Of a stretch of 64,000 nt of DNA, positions 1 to 8,826 are shown piece by piece; position 1 is the first letter of the stretch, and each line of letters starts with the position of its first letter. The notes beneath the pieces were generated by a model, which saw only the letters and a list, made by a program, of their open reading frames with translations, was not told where the DNA came from and did not search any database. Source of the stretch: Paramacrobiotus metropolitanus (Eukaryota; Tardigrada; Eutardigrada; Parachela; Macrobiotidae); assembly GCF_019649055.1 (NCBI RefSeq), contig NW_026570499.1, forward strand, positions 1 through 64,000, read 5' to 3'. Position numbers and translations under genes: made by a program.

Positions 1-176
1 ATAGGCGTAACTTAGAATAAGTTATAGTCATAGGTAGCTTAATACCAGTAGTTAGGTATAGCCGAACCTTTGGTGTCGAAATGGAACCTCTTCAGTTGAC
101 CGGAACATCTTCAGTTGAATTTTACGGGAGTTGGTAGAATTCTAACGCGCCGTATTCCTCTCCTTAACAGCAGACA
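1..176. other. 5' flank of the large intronless coding block
   Basis: No gene is seen. At 86-121 an imperfect direct repeat (GAAC[C/A]TCTTCAGTTGA twice) is visible. Just before the ATG at 177 a pyrimidine-rich tract ending in AG (about 155-170) resembles a splice acceptor, so an upstream non-coding exon outside the window is possible. I could not identify a promoter or a terminal repeat of an element. Confidence 0.4.
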
Positions 177-930
177 ATGTCGGGCCGACAACGCAACGAC
201 CCACCTTCTAGCGGATCCAACAGCGGACGCAGTGGTAGCGTCGAATCGAACCGATCGCAACCATACCTGTCTCACCATCGCTCGACTCGCGATCGGATAA
301 TTCGCGGTCGGCAACGAACACACCGCTGCCGCAGGTACATAACCCGCATGCTAACGATACAGCTAATGTCTTAGCAGGTTTAACGGTCAGGCCAGAACGA
401 AGCCCACAATATCGACCAGTACCACCGCAGCATCTGCCACCGAACACCGGATTTACGACTGGCGGACTTCTCGTCAACTATGGCGCGAATGGGAACCAAT
501 CTGTCACGGTAACTGCAGACCACTCGGTCAAGCGCAACCTTACCGTTGGACGGTACCAACAACAATGGTTGGTCCGACCTTCCCAGGGCCGACGTTAGTG
601 CCGGGAATGGTGAACGTACCACCGCCGATTTTCACAACGCCTACTTTGGCGTCGAGCCAGCCGACATGGGCTGGACCTGTAACTCGATACGTGCCAGTGT
701 CGGGAGGAATGGGAACGATAACTCCGACGTCACCAACGCGATTCGGAACGTTCAGCGCGATAGGGCCAAACAATACCCTATCACCTCCTCGACTTGGAAC
801 ATTCAGTATCGCGGGAGTGGTTCCACCTCTACCAATGACGGGACCAGTCTCACCAACTCGTATTGGACTCCCGGGACAACCGATTCCGTGGGGATCCACA
901 TCTGGCACAGTACTTGATTCAGTCGCTTAA
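177..930 (+). other. frame-broken 5' coding segment of the large ORF
   Basis: Three overlapping open stretches follow each other in different frames: 177-374 from an ATG (frame 3), 239-598 (frame 2) and 565-930 (frame 1). The long ORF then continues in frame 2. Each stretch has the same Pro/Thr/Ser/Arg/Asn-rich composition as the large ORF, and each overlaps the next, as expected if one coding sequence has suffered single-base indels. The long ORF at 863 has no ATG near its start (it opens on TTG), which also suggests that its true N-terminus lies here. Alternatives are assembly indels, real decay, programmed frameshifting, or unrecognised very short introns. No domain is recognised. Confidence 0.45.
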
Positions 931-3900
931 CCAGCACTTGAATCAGTACGGAGGACAGGCCCCACATGGGACTGTACTGGCAACGACCACAAGTCGTACC
1001 GCCGCGACCTCCTCCACACCACCGACTGAACTTCCCATACCGACCTCTACGCAAAGTAGGGCGATACCAACGGGAGAGTTACGGAAACTCGACCAAATTG
1101 CTCGTGACCAGGCGCGTGACTTGACGCACCAGCTGTCGACAATTACACCGACAACTCCTGGTTACCTGGACAGAAGGGTGGAAATCCTGGATCGAATTTC
1201 CGGACTCCAGACCTTCATTAACGACAACACGAATATATTCGCGATTCGGAACCAACGAGCGGCCCAACCGACGTCCGCCTCCACAGCTCAACCGTCATCG
1301 ACAACGACCACGCAAGTCGTTACGTCGATGCCTCCACCACAGGAACCGACCTCGTCTACCACACAGCCTGGTAGTCGGACATCCTTCGCGGAGGCCATGG
1401 AACGCAGAAAGCGGCGGGATGCTGAGCTGAAACGATCGAAGTTGGACGAACTCCGACAACAACGAGAAGACGCGTGGAACGAAACGGTTGAACTCAGACA
1501 GACGCTACATAAGCTGTCTACTGAACAACCTGACAACCATGCCGCATGGAAAGAGGTCATGGACCAACTAATTGGTTGGGACCATTATATGAGGGACATG
1601 GATGAACAAATCGAGAAAGAGGGAACACCGCCCCCGGAACTCGCCATTGTCCCCCCGACTCAGCAGATACAACCGGTTCAGCCGAGTCCGACCTCGCCAG
1701 CTACGGTGCCCAATATGCCGAACGTGCAACCTCAACCAGCACCGAACCCACCGGCCCAACAGGAGGCGGTAGTAGATCCGATTATACAGGAACTACAGTA
1801 CCTCCAGCGGGTATCAGACATAATGATGACCCGCATGGAGGCGGTCGGACAAGATCGGAGACTCGAACTGCACGAGTCAACCCGACTGGGAAGGGACTCC
1901 CAAGATATTAAGAAAACCAATGCCCAGATCCAACACGCGATCAAGAACGGCATCCCCAAGGAACAACTGCCCTTAGCGACCTTCCACCAAAAGATAGCTC
2001 ACCTTCGGCAGTTAATGGACCAGTACCCCCAGTATTCCCAAAACTTAGAAGCGTCAGAAGGGCGATCCGAACAACTACGGATACCCGACCCCGTGGCCAT
2101 CGCTTCCACGCTGCACGAGGCCAGACGACTTCGCCAGGTATGGACCATGGACGAACACATTATGGACTTAGGCGAGGTAATCGGCAACGCACAACGACTT
2201 GCTGACCTGGATAGAGCCATCTACTCGGCAGAACGCCTTAGCAGCCGAGGTCGACCAACAACGGACGACGAAGCTCAACGGCTCATTAACATCCTGGAGC
2301 GACTAAAAGCCCTGATCCAGAACGAACCTTTAATGGCGGAACAAAAAGTTCCCCAAAAATGGGACGGGAAGTATCAAGCAATGGCACTCCAGACGGAGGA
2401 ATCCAAGCGGACAGAAGCAGCTTGGAAAGCCATCCTTGAAGGCAAAGACACACTTCGGACAATTTACGAACGCGTCTTGCTGGGCACCGAACCAAGGGCC
2501 TTGACCAAAATTGCCGACCTCCGAGCTTACATAAAGCTCGCAGAGGGCCTGGTTAAGAAAGACCCGTCAACCGCAACGGTGCAGGAGAAACACCAGCTTC
2601 GGATGGCGGTCGAGTGGATCGAGAGACAAAATCTCTTTGAAAAGAACCCGCCATCCCAGATACCCCTACCGAACAGGAATTATGTGGTATCCCCGGACTT
2701 CTCCACACAGTCAGCAAGTCCAGTGACGTCGCCGAAGACGGCCCTGCACAACAAAGTACAGGAAGACCGCCAAACCCGGATATCCACCCACATTTCGGAT
2801 GGATGGGACCGGCTCGACGACCTTCAACGGGCATATGTACACCTGACGCCCACGGACCCAGATGCCATTAGAACGGCACGTCAGAAGATCGACACCCTGG
2901 CTGCTTACTTAAAGCAAGCCCAGGACCTCTTCGATAAGGTCGATCCGAACGACACTGAAAGCCGACAACTCAGGTCGGTAGTTGAAAGGATTGTAGAAAT
3001 CCTCGATTCAGAATCGTCGTGCACTCGGATTGCCACACCATTACCTCCTCAACGGCCAGCACCGACCACAACAGCAGTAATGACGTTGGTACGGACGACA
3101 CCGATACCCGACGTCCTAAAGCACGTTGAAACAATCAACCATGCCGGACGGGACTTGGCTGAAATTTACAATTACCAGCTGAATCGACCGATGTCACCAA
3201 CGAAAGTGACCGACCTCGAACGAACGGATCGACACCTGCGGATCGAGCTGGATTTCGCCGAAACACTTAGCGAATGGGGCGTTCCAACATGTGGCCAACC
3301 CAGAGAACGGTTGGAGGAAGCCCTTCGGTCAATAATTGACCATGTTAAACGGTATCAGCCGGTGCCAACACAAGCACCAGCCAGAGAGGCAACGCCACAT
3401 GAAGCGGAACCCTCTCCAGCTATATCACCGGCACCAGCCGACGGACTCGAATTTGCCGAAAACGCCAGAGACCAACAAGAGGTCGACCTGGATGAGGTCG
3501 AAAATCAGTACAGAGAAGCTGTAGACGTGCTGGAGAACCTGGCTAAACAGCTTCGTGACCTCAACTCAGCAGACAAGTCAGAAGAACGCCTGAAGGTAGC
3601 GCTGGAACAACAGCACACCATCTGCTCCAGGCGAGTTGACGACTTGTGGAAAATGTTGGAGGCGAATCCACGCTTTAAAACACAAGGCGAACTTGACCGG
3701 GAGGAAATGAAGAGGTTGAAGACGGACTTCGCCCGGGCAGAACAAATAGCTGCCAACCTCCAGGCCCAGATCAACAAGATGGAAGGCCACGACCCAACAA
3801 TGGCTAACGTGAAGAGAGCACTGCAGGATCAACTTAGATTCTCGCAGATACGCGTCACTGACCTCCAAAACAAAATCGACGGTCACCGTAGAATGATGAC

Positions 3901-6900
3901 TCGGATAGCAGCAAAGCAGCAGCCGACCTCAACAGGAGGACCGGCTCAGCCGAAGCCACCAGTACAGGACTTGGCTACGTTAAGAAGCGCCCTAAGTTAC
4001 GCGGAAGAAATCGTTGTCAACATGACAGTGCGACTCGCCGGCATGGATGACAAAGATCCAGCCCAAGCAGCCGACAAGAAGGCCGCTGAAGACCGACTGA
4101 CGTCCTCGCAACAACGAGTCCGCGAACTAACGGCGGAAATCGCCGCGCTTCAAAGTCAGCAGTCAGCACCGACCTCGACTAGCTCGACTCAGCCGACCTC
4201 TACACCAGGACCGGCTCCACCGACCTCAACAGTAGGAACGGTTCAGCCTAAGCCAGCGGACATTAGCGACCGACCTATGTCCCCGGTTACTGAAGCTAGA
4301 ATAATGTCAGCAATACCGGACCCAGGAACGATGCCAACAAGCGCACCACCTCACTTGGTTAACCTGGTGAATCAGACGATGGAACTCATCACAGAAATGA
4401 GAGCCCGTCGAATCTTTTGTGATTCCAACAGCCGGTTAGCACAAGACTTGGACCGTGACATCCTGGCCTGGGGCACTAACGTAAAGTTCCTCCGCCAACT
4501 CCACCACCCAGACGCGCCGAAGACTCCCGGCATAAGAGGCCATATAATAAGGACCTCTTCCTGGTTGGAGACGCGAGTCCGAGATTACATTGAAGAACGG
4601 GACCGTGACCAACAACGAAAGGAAACCTCTGAAGCATCGCTGCGGACTGCAGCAACGGATCGTCGAGCTCGGATCACACAAATCCAGTCGACACGTAACC
4701 CGACGGACCCTTTCGCGGTTCCACAATCCATACCGGATGACGAAATCCAGTTGACTCTGCAGACCGCGGACAGATTGATTGGTGAACTTTACCAATTACG
4801 GGACTCAACCGACCCGCAGACTCCGCAGTACTGCCAGATTGACATCAACCTAGGCCACTTGGAGAACAATACCAAGGAGGTCCGATTCATTCTCCGACCT
4901 GAGACGCAACGGACCGTCAAGAATCAGGATCGGTTACGGATTCTCAAAGTCAAAATTGACAGCTTCGCGGAAGACTTCTACAAACGCAAACAACAGGAAG
5001 CGGAACGCAAGCTGAAAACTCCCGCGAAGAAGATTAAGGCGACACTTAAGCCACCGGTCCAACCTGTCAAACCATTGGAGGTTCAACAAGATGAACCAAT
5101 GGATGAAGTACCGCCACTCGGGAACGAACTCGAGGTCGGTGCATTCGAACAGGTGGATATGGATACTTCCGAAACACCAACAACACCGCAGGACGGCCAA
5201 CCAAAGCCAGCTGCCCGACTCACTCGACCAACAACCCTGCCGGGACTCTCACATAAAGAGCCCATAGCAGATGATAAAGGTCCGAGGAGACGTCTATTCT
5301 CACCCCCACCAGTCCGAACAAAAGAACAACTGTTGGAAATTTTGAAAAAGACTCCAACGGGTGAAGCTCAGCCGGGTCAGTCACAGAAACCGACCTCGGC
5401 AACGAAGTCAGTGTTCACCTCCGGAGTCCATAAGAAGTTAGTCCAACAGGCCAAGAACTATGACCTGGAACGGATTCTCAACGAAGCCCACCTAACAGAG
5501 GGATTGAGGCTAGGAAAGCTATCCACTGACGAGCAACAAGCACTTGGCCAGCGGATATACGCGTTAATCCAGGACAGGGATAAGGCTCTACGCCGATTGA
5601 TGTTTGTGAGGTGCGGAAGACAGGCACTACGACAGCTTCCGCTGGATGCGGCCATTATTAAGCCAGCCCAACTACTCCGACACCCTCGCATTAACCCTGC
5701 AGCCTACACGTTGGAGATGCCTCCTCAACCCGGTCAACAGGTTACCGAGAAGATTCGATGCATCATGTCCGACAGTAGCGACGAATCTGACCACAACTAC
5801 AGAAAGGGTGCTCAGATCGAAGATGACCCGACCTACGACGACGACTTAACCTGGCAAGAGACCCTGCTCATGGATGCACAGACAAGCTCCAGGTCGTCAC
5901 ATGGATCCCGACCGGCAGAATCAACGCCGAGAAGGAGTAGATCCCCGGTGAAACAAATTTCACCGAACCGGGCAGCGTCTCAACCGGCAACTATGCCGAG
6001 CCAACCTCCGAAGGAACAACCACGTAGGTTCACGCCCCGGAATACTCCAACCAAACCAAAGCAAACCCCGGAGGAGATGGACACGACGTCTCCAAAGGAG
6101 GTCGGACCTGAATCACAGAACGAATCGACCTCGGAACCAGCCAAGTTGGTCATAGATGAATCTCGAACAGATGAACCGGCAACAGCTCCGGGTAAGAGAA
6201 GTAAGAAGAAGCAACAACCGGCTGATGACTTCTCGCGAGAATACCATGACGACCCAGCCTTAAAGCACGTTCAGGACCTGACTAGGTCGGAACAGGACGC
6301 GAGTGTGGACACAGCGTTTCCAGAGGACAAAGAACTCTGGAACTCACTCAAGTCACGCCGTGCTAGCCTCGTTGGAAACACCGACGCGGTCCGTAAGGAA
6401 CACGAACGACTTACGCAAAGGATGGCTGAGGTCATGAAGAGAATGGGAGAACGATTCCGTGCGGAGAAGGCCCGACCTGCGGCACAACAACAGGCTGTTA
6501 CGACTCGGCAAAAACTCTTCACACCGGATCCCCAGTCAACCTCTAAGACGACACGACAACTGGTCGTTAAAGTGAAGAACCCTCAACCGGCAAGAGAACC
6601 TTCCGTGCAGATCCAGGACGAATTACTGGATTCAAAGGTGATCAACTCGGCTAACTCGGCTAAGTTGTCACGGAGGGAAAAGAAGAAGGCTAAGAAGGAA
6701 GCCAGAAAGGAAGCTGAAAAGGAGGTGACCAAACAACCTCCGAAGGAACCGACTAAACCGAGGTCGGACCTTTCAATTAAGACGCCGAAACCTAACCCGG
6801 CCAAACGGCATAAGTCCTCCGACGACCTTGATACCTCAGACGCTGGCCCACAGAAGCCGGACAAAAAGGGAACGCCAAGGAGGAATTTGACTACGACGCA

Positions 6901-6925
6901 GCCAAACAGCGGATGCGAGAACTGA
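863..6925 (+). CDS. giant intronless ORF1: helical-repeat, Pro/Thr/Gln-rich protein of unknown function
   Basis: This is a 2,020-codon open frame without introns. The frame opens at a TTG; the first in-frame ATG comes about 150 codons later, so the start is undecided and may lie upstream at 177. The protein alternates Pro/Thr/Ser/Gln-rich linkers with about ten predicted two-helix segments of 60-90 residues (residues about 70-1250). A second helical stretch follows near residues 1130-1300, then an Arg/Ser/Lys-rich charged tail (about 1600-2010) with basic runs such as SRREKKKAKKEARKEAEKE. It is poor in cysteine. I see no CCHC knuckle, no DTG/DSG protease motif, no reverse-transcriptase YxDD, no helicase P-loop and no transmembrane segment. 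A gag-like or structural protein of an unknown mobile element, or a lineage-specific nuclear protein, would both fit. The uninterrupted length argues for selection or recent insertion. Its 3' end overlaps ORF2 by 13 bases in another frame. Confidence 0.75.
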   Translation: MDSRDNRFRGDPHLAQYLIQSLNQHLNQYGGQAPHGTVLATTTSRTAATSSTPPTELPIPTSTQSRAIPTGELRKLDQIARDQARDLTHQLSTITPTTPGYLDRRVEILDRISGLQTFINDNTNIFAIRNQRAAQPTSASTAQPSSTTTTQVVTSMPPPQEPTSSTTQPGSRTSFAEAMERRKRRDAELKRSKLDELRQQREDAWNETVELRQTLHKLSTEQPDNHAAWKEVMDQLIGWDHYMRDMDEQIEKEGTPPPELAIVPPTQQIQPVQPSPTSPATVPNMPNVQPQPAPNPPAQQEAVVDPIIQELQYLQRVSDIMMTRMEAVGQDRRLELHESTRLGRDSQDIKKTNAQIQHAIKNGIPKEQLPLATFHQKIAHLRQLMDQYPQYSQNLEASEGRSEQLRIPDPVAIASTLHEARRLRQVWTMDEHIMDLGEVIGNAQRLADLDRAIYSAERLSSRGRPTTDDEAQRLINILERLKALIQNEPLMAEQKVPQKWDGKYQAMALQTEESKRTEAAWKAILEGKDTLRTIYERVLLGTEPRALTKIADLRAYIKLAEGLVKKDPSTATVQEKHQLRMAVEWIERQNLFEKNPPSQIPLPNRNYVVSPDFSTQSASPVTSPKTALHNKVQEDRQTRISTHISDGWDRLDDLQRAYVHLTPTDPDAIRTARQKIDTLAAYLKQAQDLFDKVDPNDTESRQLRSVVERIVEILDSESSCTRIATPLPPQRPAPTTTAVMTLVRTTPIPDVLKHVETINHAGRDLAEIYNYQLNRPMSPTKVTDLERTDRHLRIELDFAETLSEWGVPTCGQPRERLEEALRSIIDHVKRYQPVPTQAPAREATPHEAEPSPAISPAPADGLEFAENARDQQEVDLDEVENQYREAVDVLENLAKQLRDLNSADKSEERLKVALEQQHTICSRRVDDLWKMLEANPRFKTQGELDREEMKRLKTDFARAEQIAANLQAQINKMEGHDPTMANVKRALQDQLRFSQIRVTDLQNKIDGHRRMMTRIAAKQQPTSTGGPAQPKPPVQDLATLRSALSYAEEIVVNMTVRLAGMDDKDPAQAADKKAAEDRLTSSQQRVRELTAEIAALQSQQSAPTSTSSTQPTSTPGPAPPTSTVGTVQPKPADISDRPMSPVTEARIMSAIPDPGTMPTSAPPHLVNLVNQTMELITEMRARRIFCDSNSRLAQDLDRDILAWGTNVKFLRQLHHPDAPKTPGIRGHIIRTSSWLETRVRDYIEERDRDQQRKETSEASLRTAATDRRARITQIQSTRNPTDPFAVPQSIPDDEIQLTLQTADRLIGELYQLRDSTDPQTPQYCQIDINLGHLENNTKEVRFILRPETQRTVKNQDRLRILKVKIDSFAEDFYKRKQQEAERKLKTPAKKIKATLKPPVQPVKPLEVQQDEPMDEVPPLGNELEVGAFEQVDMDTSETPTTPQDGQPKPAARLTRPTTLPGLSHKEPIADDKGPRRRLFSPPPVRTKEQLLEILKKTPTGEAQPGQSQKPTSATKSVFTSGVHKKLVQQAKNYDLERILNEAHLTEGLRLGKLSTDEQQALGQRIYALIQDRDKALRRLMFVRCGRQALRQLPLDAAIIKPAQLLRHPRINPAAYTLEMPPQPGQQVTEKIRCIMSDSSDESDHNYRKGAQIEDDPTYDDDLTWQETLLMDAQTSSRSSHGSRPAESTPRRSRSPVKQISPNRAASQPATMPSQPPKEQPRRFTPRNTPTKPKQTPEEMDTTSPKEVGPESQNESTSEPAKLVIDESRTDEPATAPGKRSKKKQQPADDFSREYHDDPALKHVQDLTRSEQDASVDTAFPEDKELWNSLKSRRASLVGNTDAVRKEHERLTQRMAEVMKRMGERFRAEKARPAAQQQAVTTRQKLFTPDPQSTSKTTRQLVVKVKNPQPAREPSVQIQDELLDSKVINSANSAKLSRREKKKAKKEARKEAEKEVTKQPPKEPTKPRSDLSIKTPKPNPAKRHKSSDDLDTSDAGPQKPDKKGTPRRNLTTTQPNSGCEN

Positions 6926-8826
6926 TCGCCAGAGCAGGTACTGCGGCGACCAAAACGGAGGCCGAAAGACCACACGAAAGGTCTAAGCCGACGCCTAAGC
7001 CACCACCCAAGCAACCGAAACCTTCTACGTCCAAGAAAGACTCGGACGATGAATCAGAGAAACCCTCGGAACCCGACGATGAGATCTCCGACCATGGAGA
7101 AGCCGATCCATACGAAGGATTTAAAGGCGATCGAAATGAAGAATGGAGTCACGAAGAAGACACCGACGCTTCTGAATGGCCAGCCCCTGATGACGTACGT
7201 CAGCGGCTACCCGACGCTCAACCTGGTGACCGACCAGTCGGATTTCATACGGTTCGACTTCACGTCGAAATAGTCCGAAGCGTTAGGAACGCCCGAAACG
7301 AAGGCAGAGATGTGTACCAGTCATTGGTGCGCGACCTCTCGACCAACTTAAGGATCGTAGGTCGGACCTCACCCTGGCTCACACAGAAACTTATGATGGC
7401 TATAGTGGCATGGGCCTTGGACTTCGGATTAGCCGTAGCGGTCCACCGACAATGGGGACGGACCGCCGAGCTAATCGCACCGGACATCATTCAAAAGCTC
7501 AAAAGTGCCGCTGCCAGAGCACTGGACGACCCGCCGACGAGAATCGTCAGATGCATCGGATACGCAAGAAACCCCCGCGGATCCTCCTTACTACATATCG
7601 CCCGTATATACAACGTTATGTACGAGAACAGCCAGGGCAATATTGACGTCATAATGGACCTTCTAAGACCTGTCATCGCAACGATGGTGGCAGAGTTTTC
7701 CCTCCAAACGACCAACGCGGAACGCGATTTACCACTTCGGTACACAGTACCTCGGTTCATACCGGAGCAGCAACGACGCGATTTCAAACTCCGGATGTCC
7801 TTTATCAACCTACAGTCCTCTCCCGAAGGTACCGAAATGATCGTCGAGGAGTACAGTGAGTCGGAGGAACAACCATCCGGCGAGGCGGCGGACATGTTGA
7901 ACATTGCACGGGCGTCAGGTATGTCGTCACAGAAACGACTACCAACCAACCGACCTCGGGCACCGTTCGAACCGGTAACATATGTCAACACCGCCTCGGC
8001 ACCAGCAAGGGCAAGTGCAACTAAGCCAGGTCGGACTACAACTGGACGTTTTGCGGTGAAAGACACGCAATCTCTTCCACCGACCTCACCTATGGAAACT
8101 TCACCGGCTCCGGAAGGTAAGACTCTACGGAAGAGTCAACCTAAACCGCTGAAATCAACGAAGAAGTCGGTGAAGACCAAGGAGAAAACGCCCTCTGAGG
8201 AAGAAGACGAAGATGAAGAAGAAGAAGATGAGGACGATGACGACACCTATCAAACACCAGAAGGGTCGGAGGATGACGATAATGATGACGACGACCAACC
8301 TCCACCAGCTTCGGCACCACAACAGCAGGGTGAACCGGAGATTTCTGACAATCAGAACGAACCACCGGCCAACAACGGCAACGAAGCTGACGGGCCGATG
8401 GAGGAAGATAGTGGTGACGTCTACGTTCCCCAGAATTACCGTCAACAAGTACGGTTAACACCAGATTCCGACCCGAATCAACTCCTCCAGGAATGGAATG
8501 AGGATACCCAGGAAGTCCTACCGTTACAGATTCCTAGCCTACCGAAGGTAAACGTCAAACACCCGACGGTGGCCATTAAACGTGCTCATACTCTACCTCC
8601 ACGCGTCTCGGAATACGATCCGGGATGGATGTACACCTTTGCGGCCTTGAAGGCCCTGGCGACCTGTGGACCGAAGTTTGCGACACCGAAGATCGCATTC
8701 CAGCTCCTCAGGCACCATAAGATCGGTGACATCGGCGGAGGTTGGAGGCAACCACGGACCATGCTTGCCAAGGCACCCACGGTTAACTCCGAGAAACGGA
8801 CGGCCGATAGGATAACAAGTCCCTAA
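6913..8826 (+). CDS. ORF2: 637-residue protein with a folded helical core and a long acidic region
   Basis: The ATG lies 13 bases inside the end of ORF1, in the -1 frame. The -1 frame is already open and coding-like from about 6832, with a charged helix leading into the ATG, so ORF2 may be the C-terminal continuation of ORF1 rather than a separate protein. An acidic/basic linker (residues 1-80) is followed by a compact helical core (about 95-310; contains SPWLTQKLMMAIVAWALDFG). Then come a Pro/Ser-rich region, an acidic run of Glu and Asp (about 415-465), and a short conserved-looking C-terminus (about 570-615). The core has the length and helical content of a nucleoprotein- or capsid-type domain, but I cannot assign it to any family. 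The frame ends in TAA at 8824-8826, just upstream of the hairpin-rich DNA. Confidence 0.7.
   Translation: MRELIARAGTAATKTEAERPHERSKPTPKPPPKQPKPSTSKKDSDDESEKPSEPDDEISDHGEADPYEGFKGDRNEEWSHEEDTDASEWPAPDDVRQRLPDAQPGDRPVGFHTVRLHVEIVRSVRNARNEGRDVYQSLVRDLSTNLRIVGRTSPWLTQKLMMAIVAWALDFGLAVAVHRQWGRTAELIAPDIIQKLKSAAARALDDPPTRIVRCIGYARNPRGSSLLHIARIYNVMYENSQGNIDVIMDLLRPVIATMVAEFSLQTTNAERDLPLRYTVPRFIPEQQRRDFKLRMSFINLQSSPEGTEMIVEEYSESEEQPSGEAADMLNIARASGMSSQKRLPTNRPRAPFEPVTYVNTASAPARASATKPGRTTTGRFAVKDTQSLPPTSPMETSPAPEGKTLRKSQPKPLKSTKKSVKTKEKTPSEEEDEDEEEEDEDDDDTYQTPEGSEDDDNDDDDQPPPASAPQQQGEPEISDNQNEPPANNGNEADGPMEEDSGDVYVPQNYRQQVRLTPDSDPNQLLQEWNEDTQEVLPLQIPSLPKVNVKHPTVAIKRAHTLPPRVSEYDPGWMYTFAALKALATCGPKFATPKIAFQLLRHHKIGDIGGGWRQPRTMLAKAPTVNSEKRTADRITSP

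Noticed and set aside
863-8826. Retroelement polyprotein
   Set aside because: I looked for YxDD, DTG/DSG, HHCC and DDE patterns and CCHC knuckles in both ORFs and found none, so no retroelement class is claimed.
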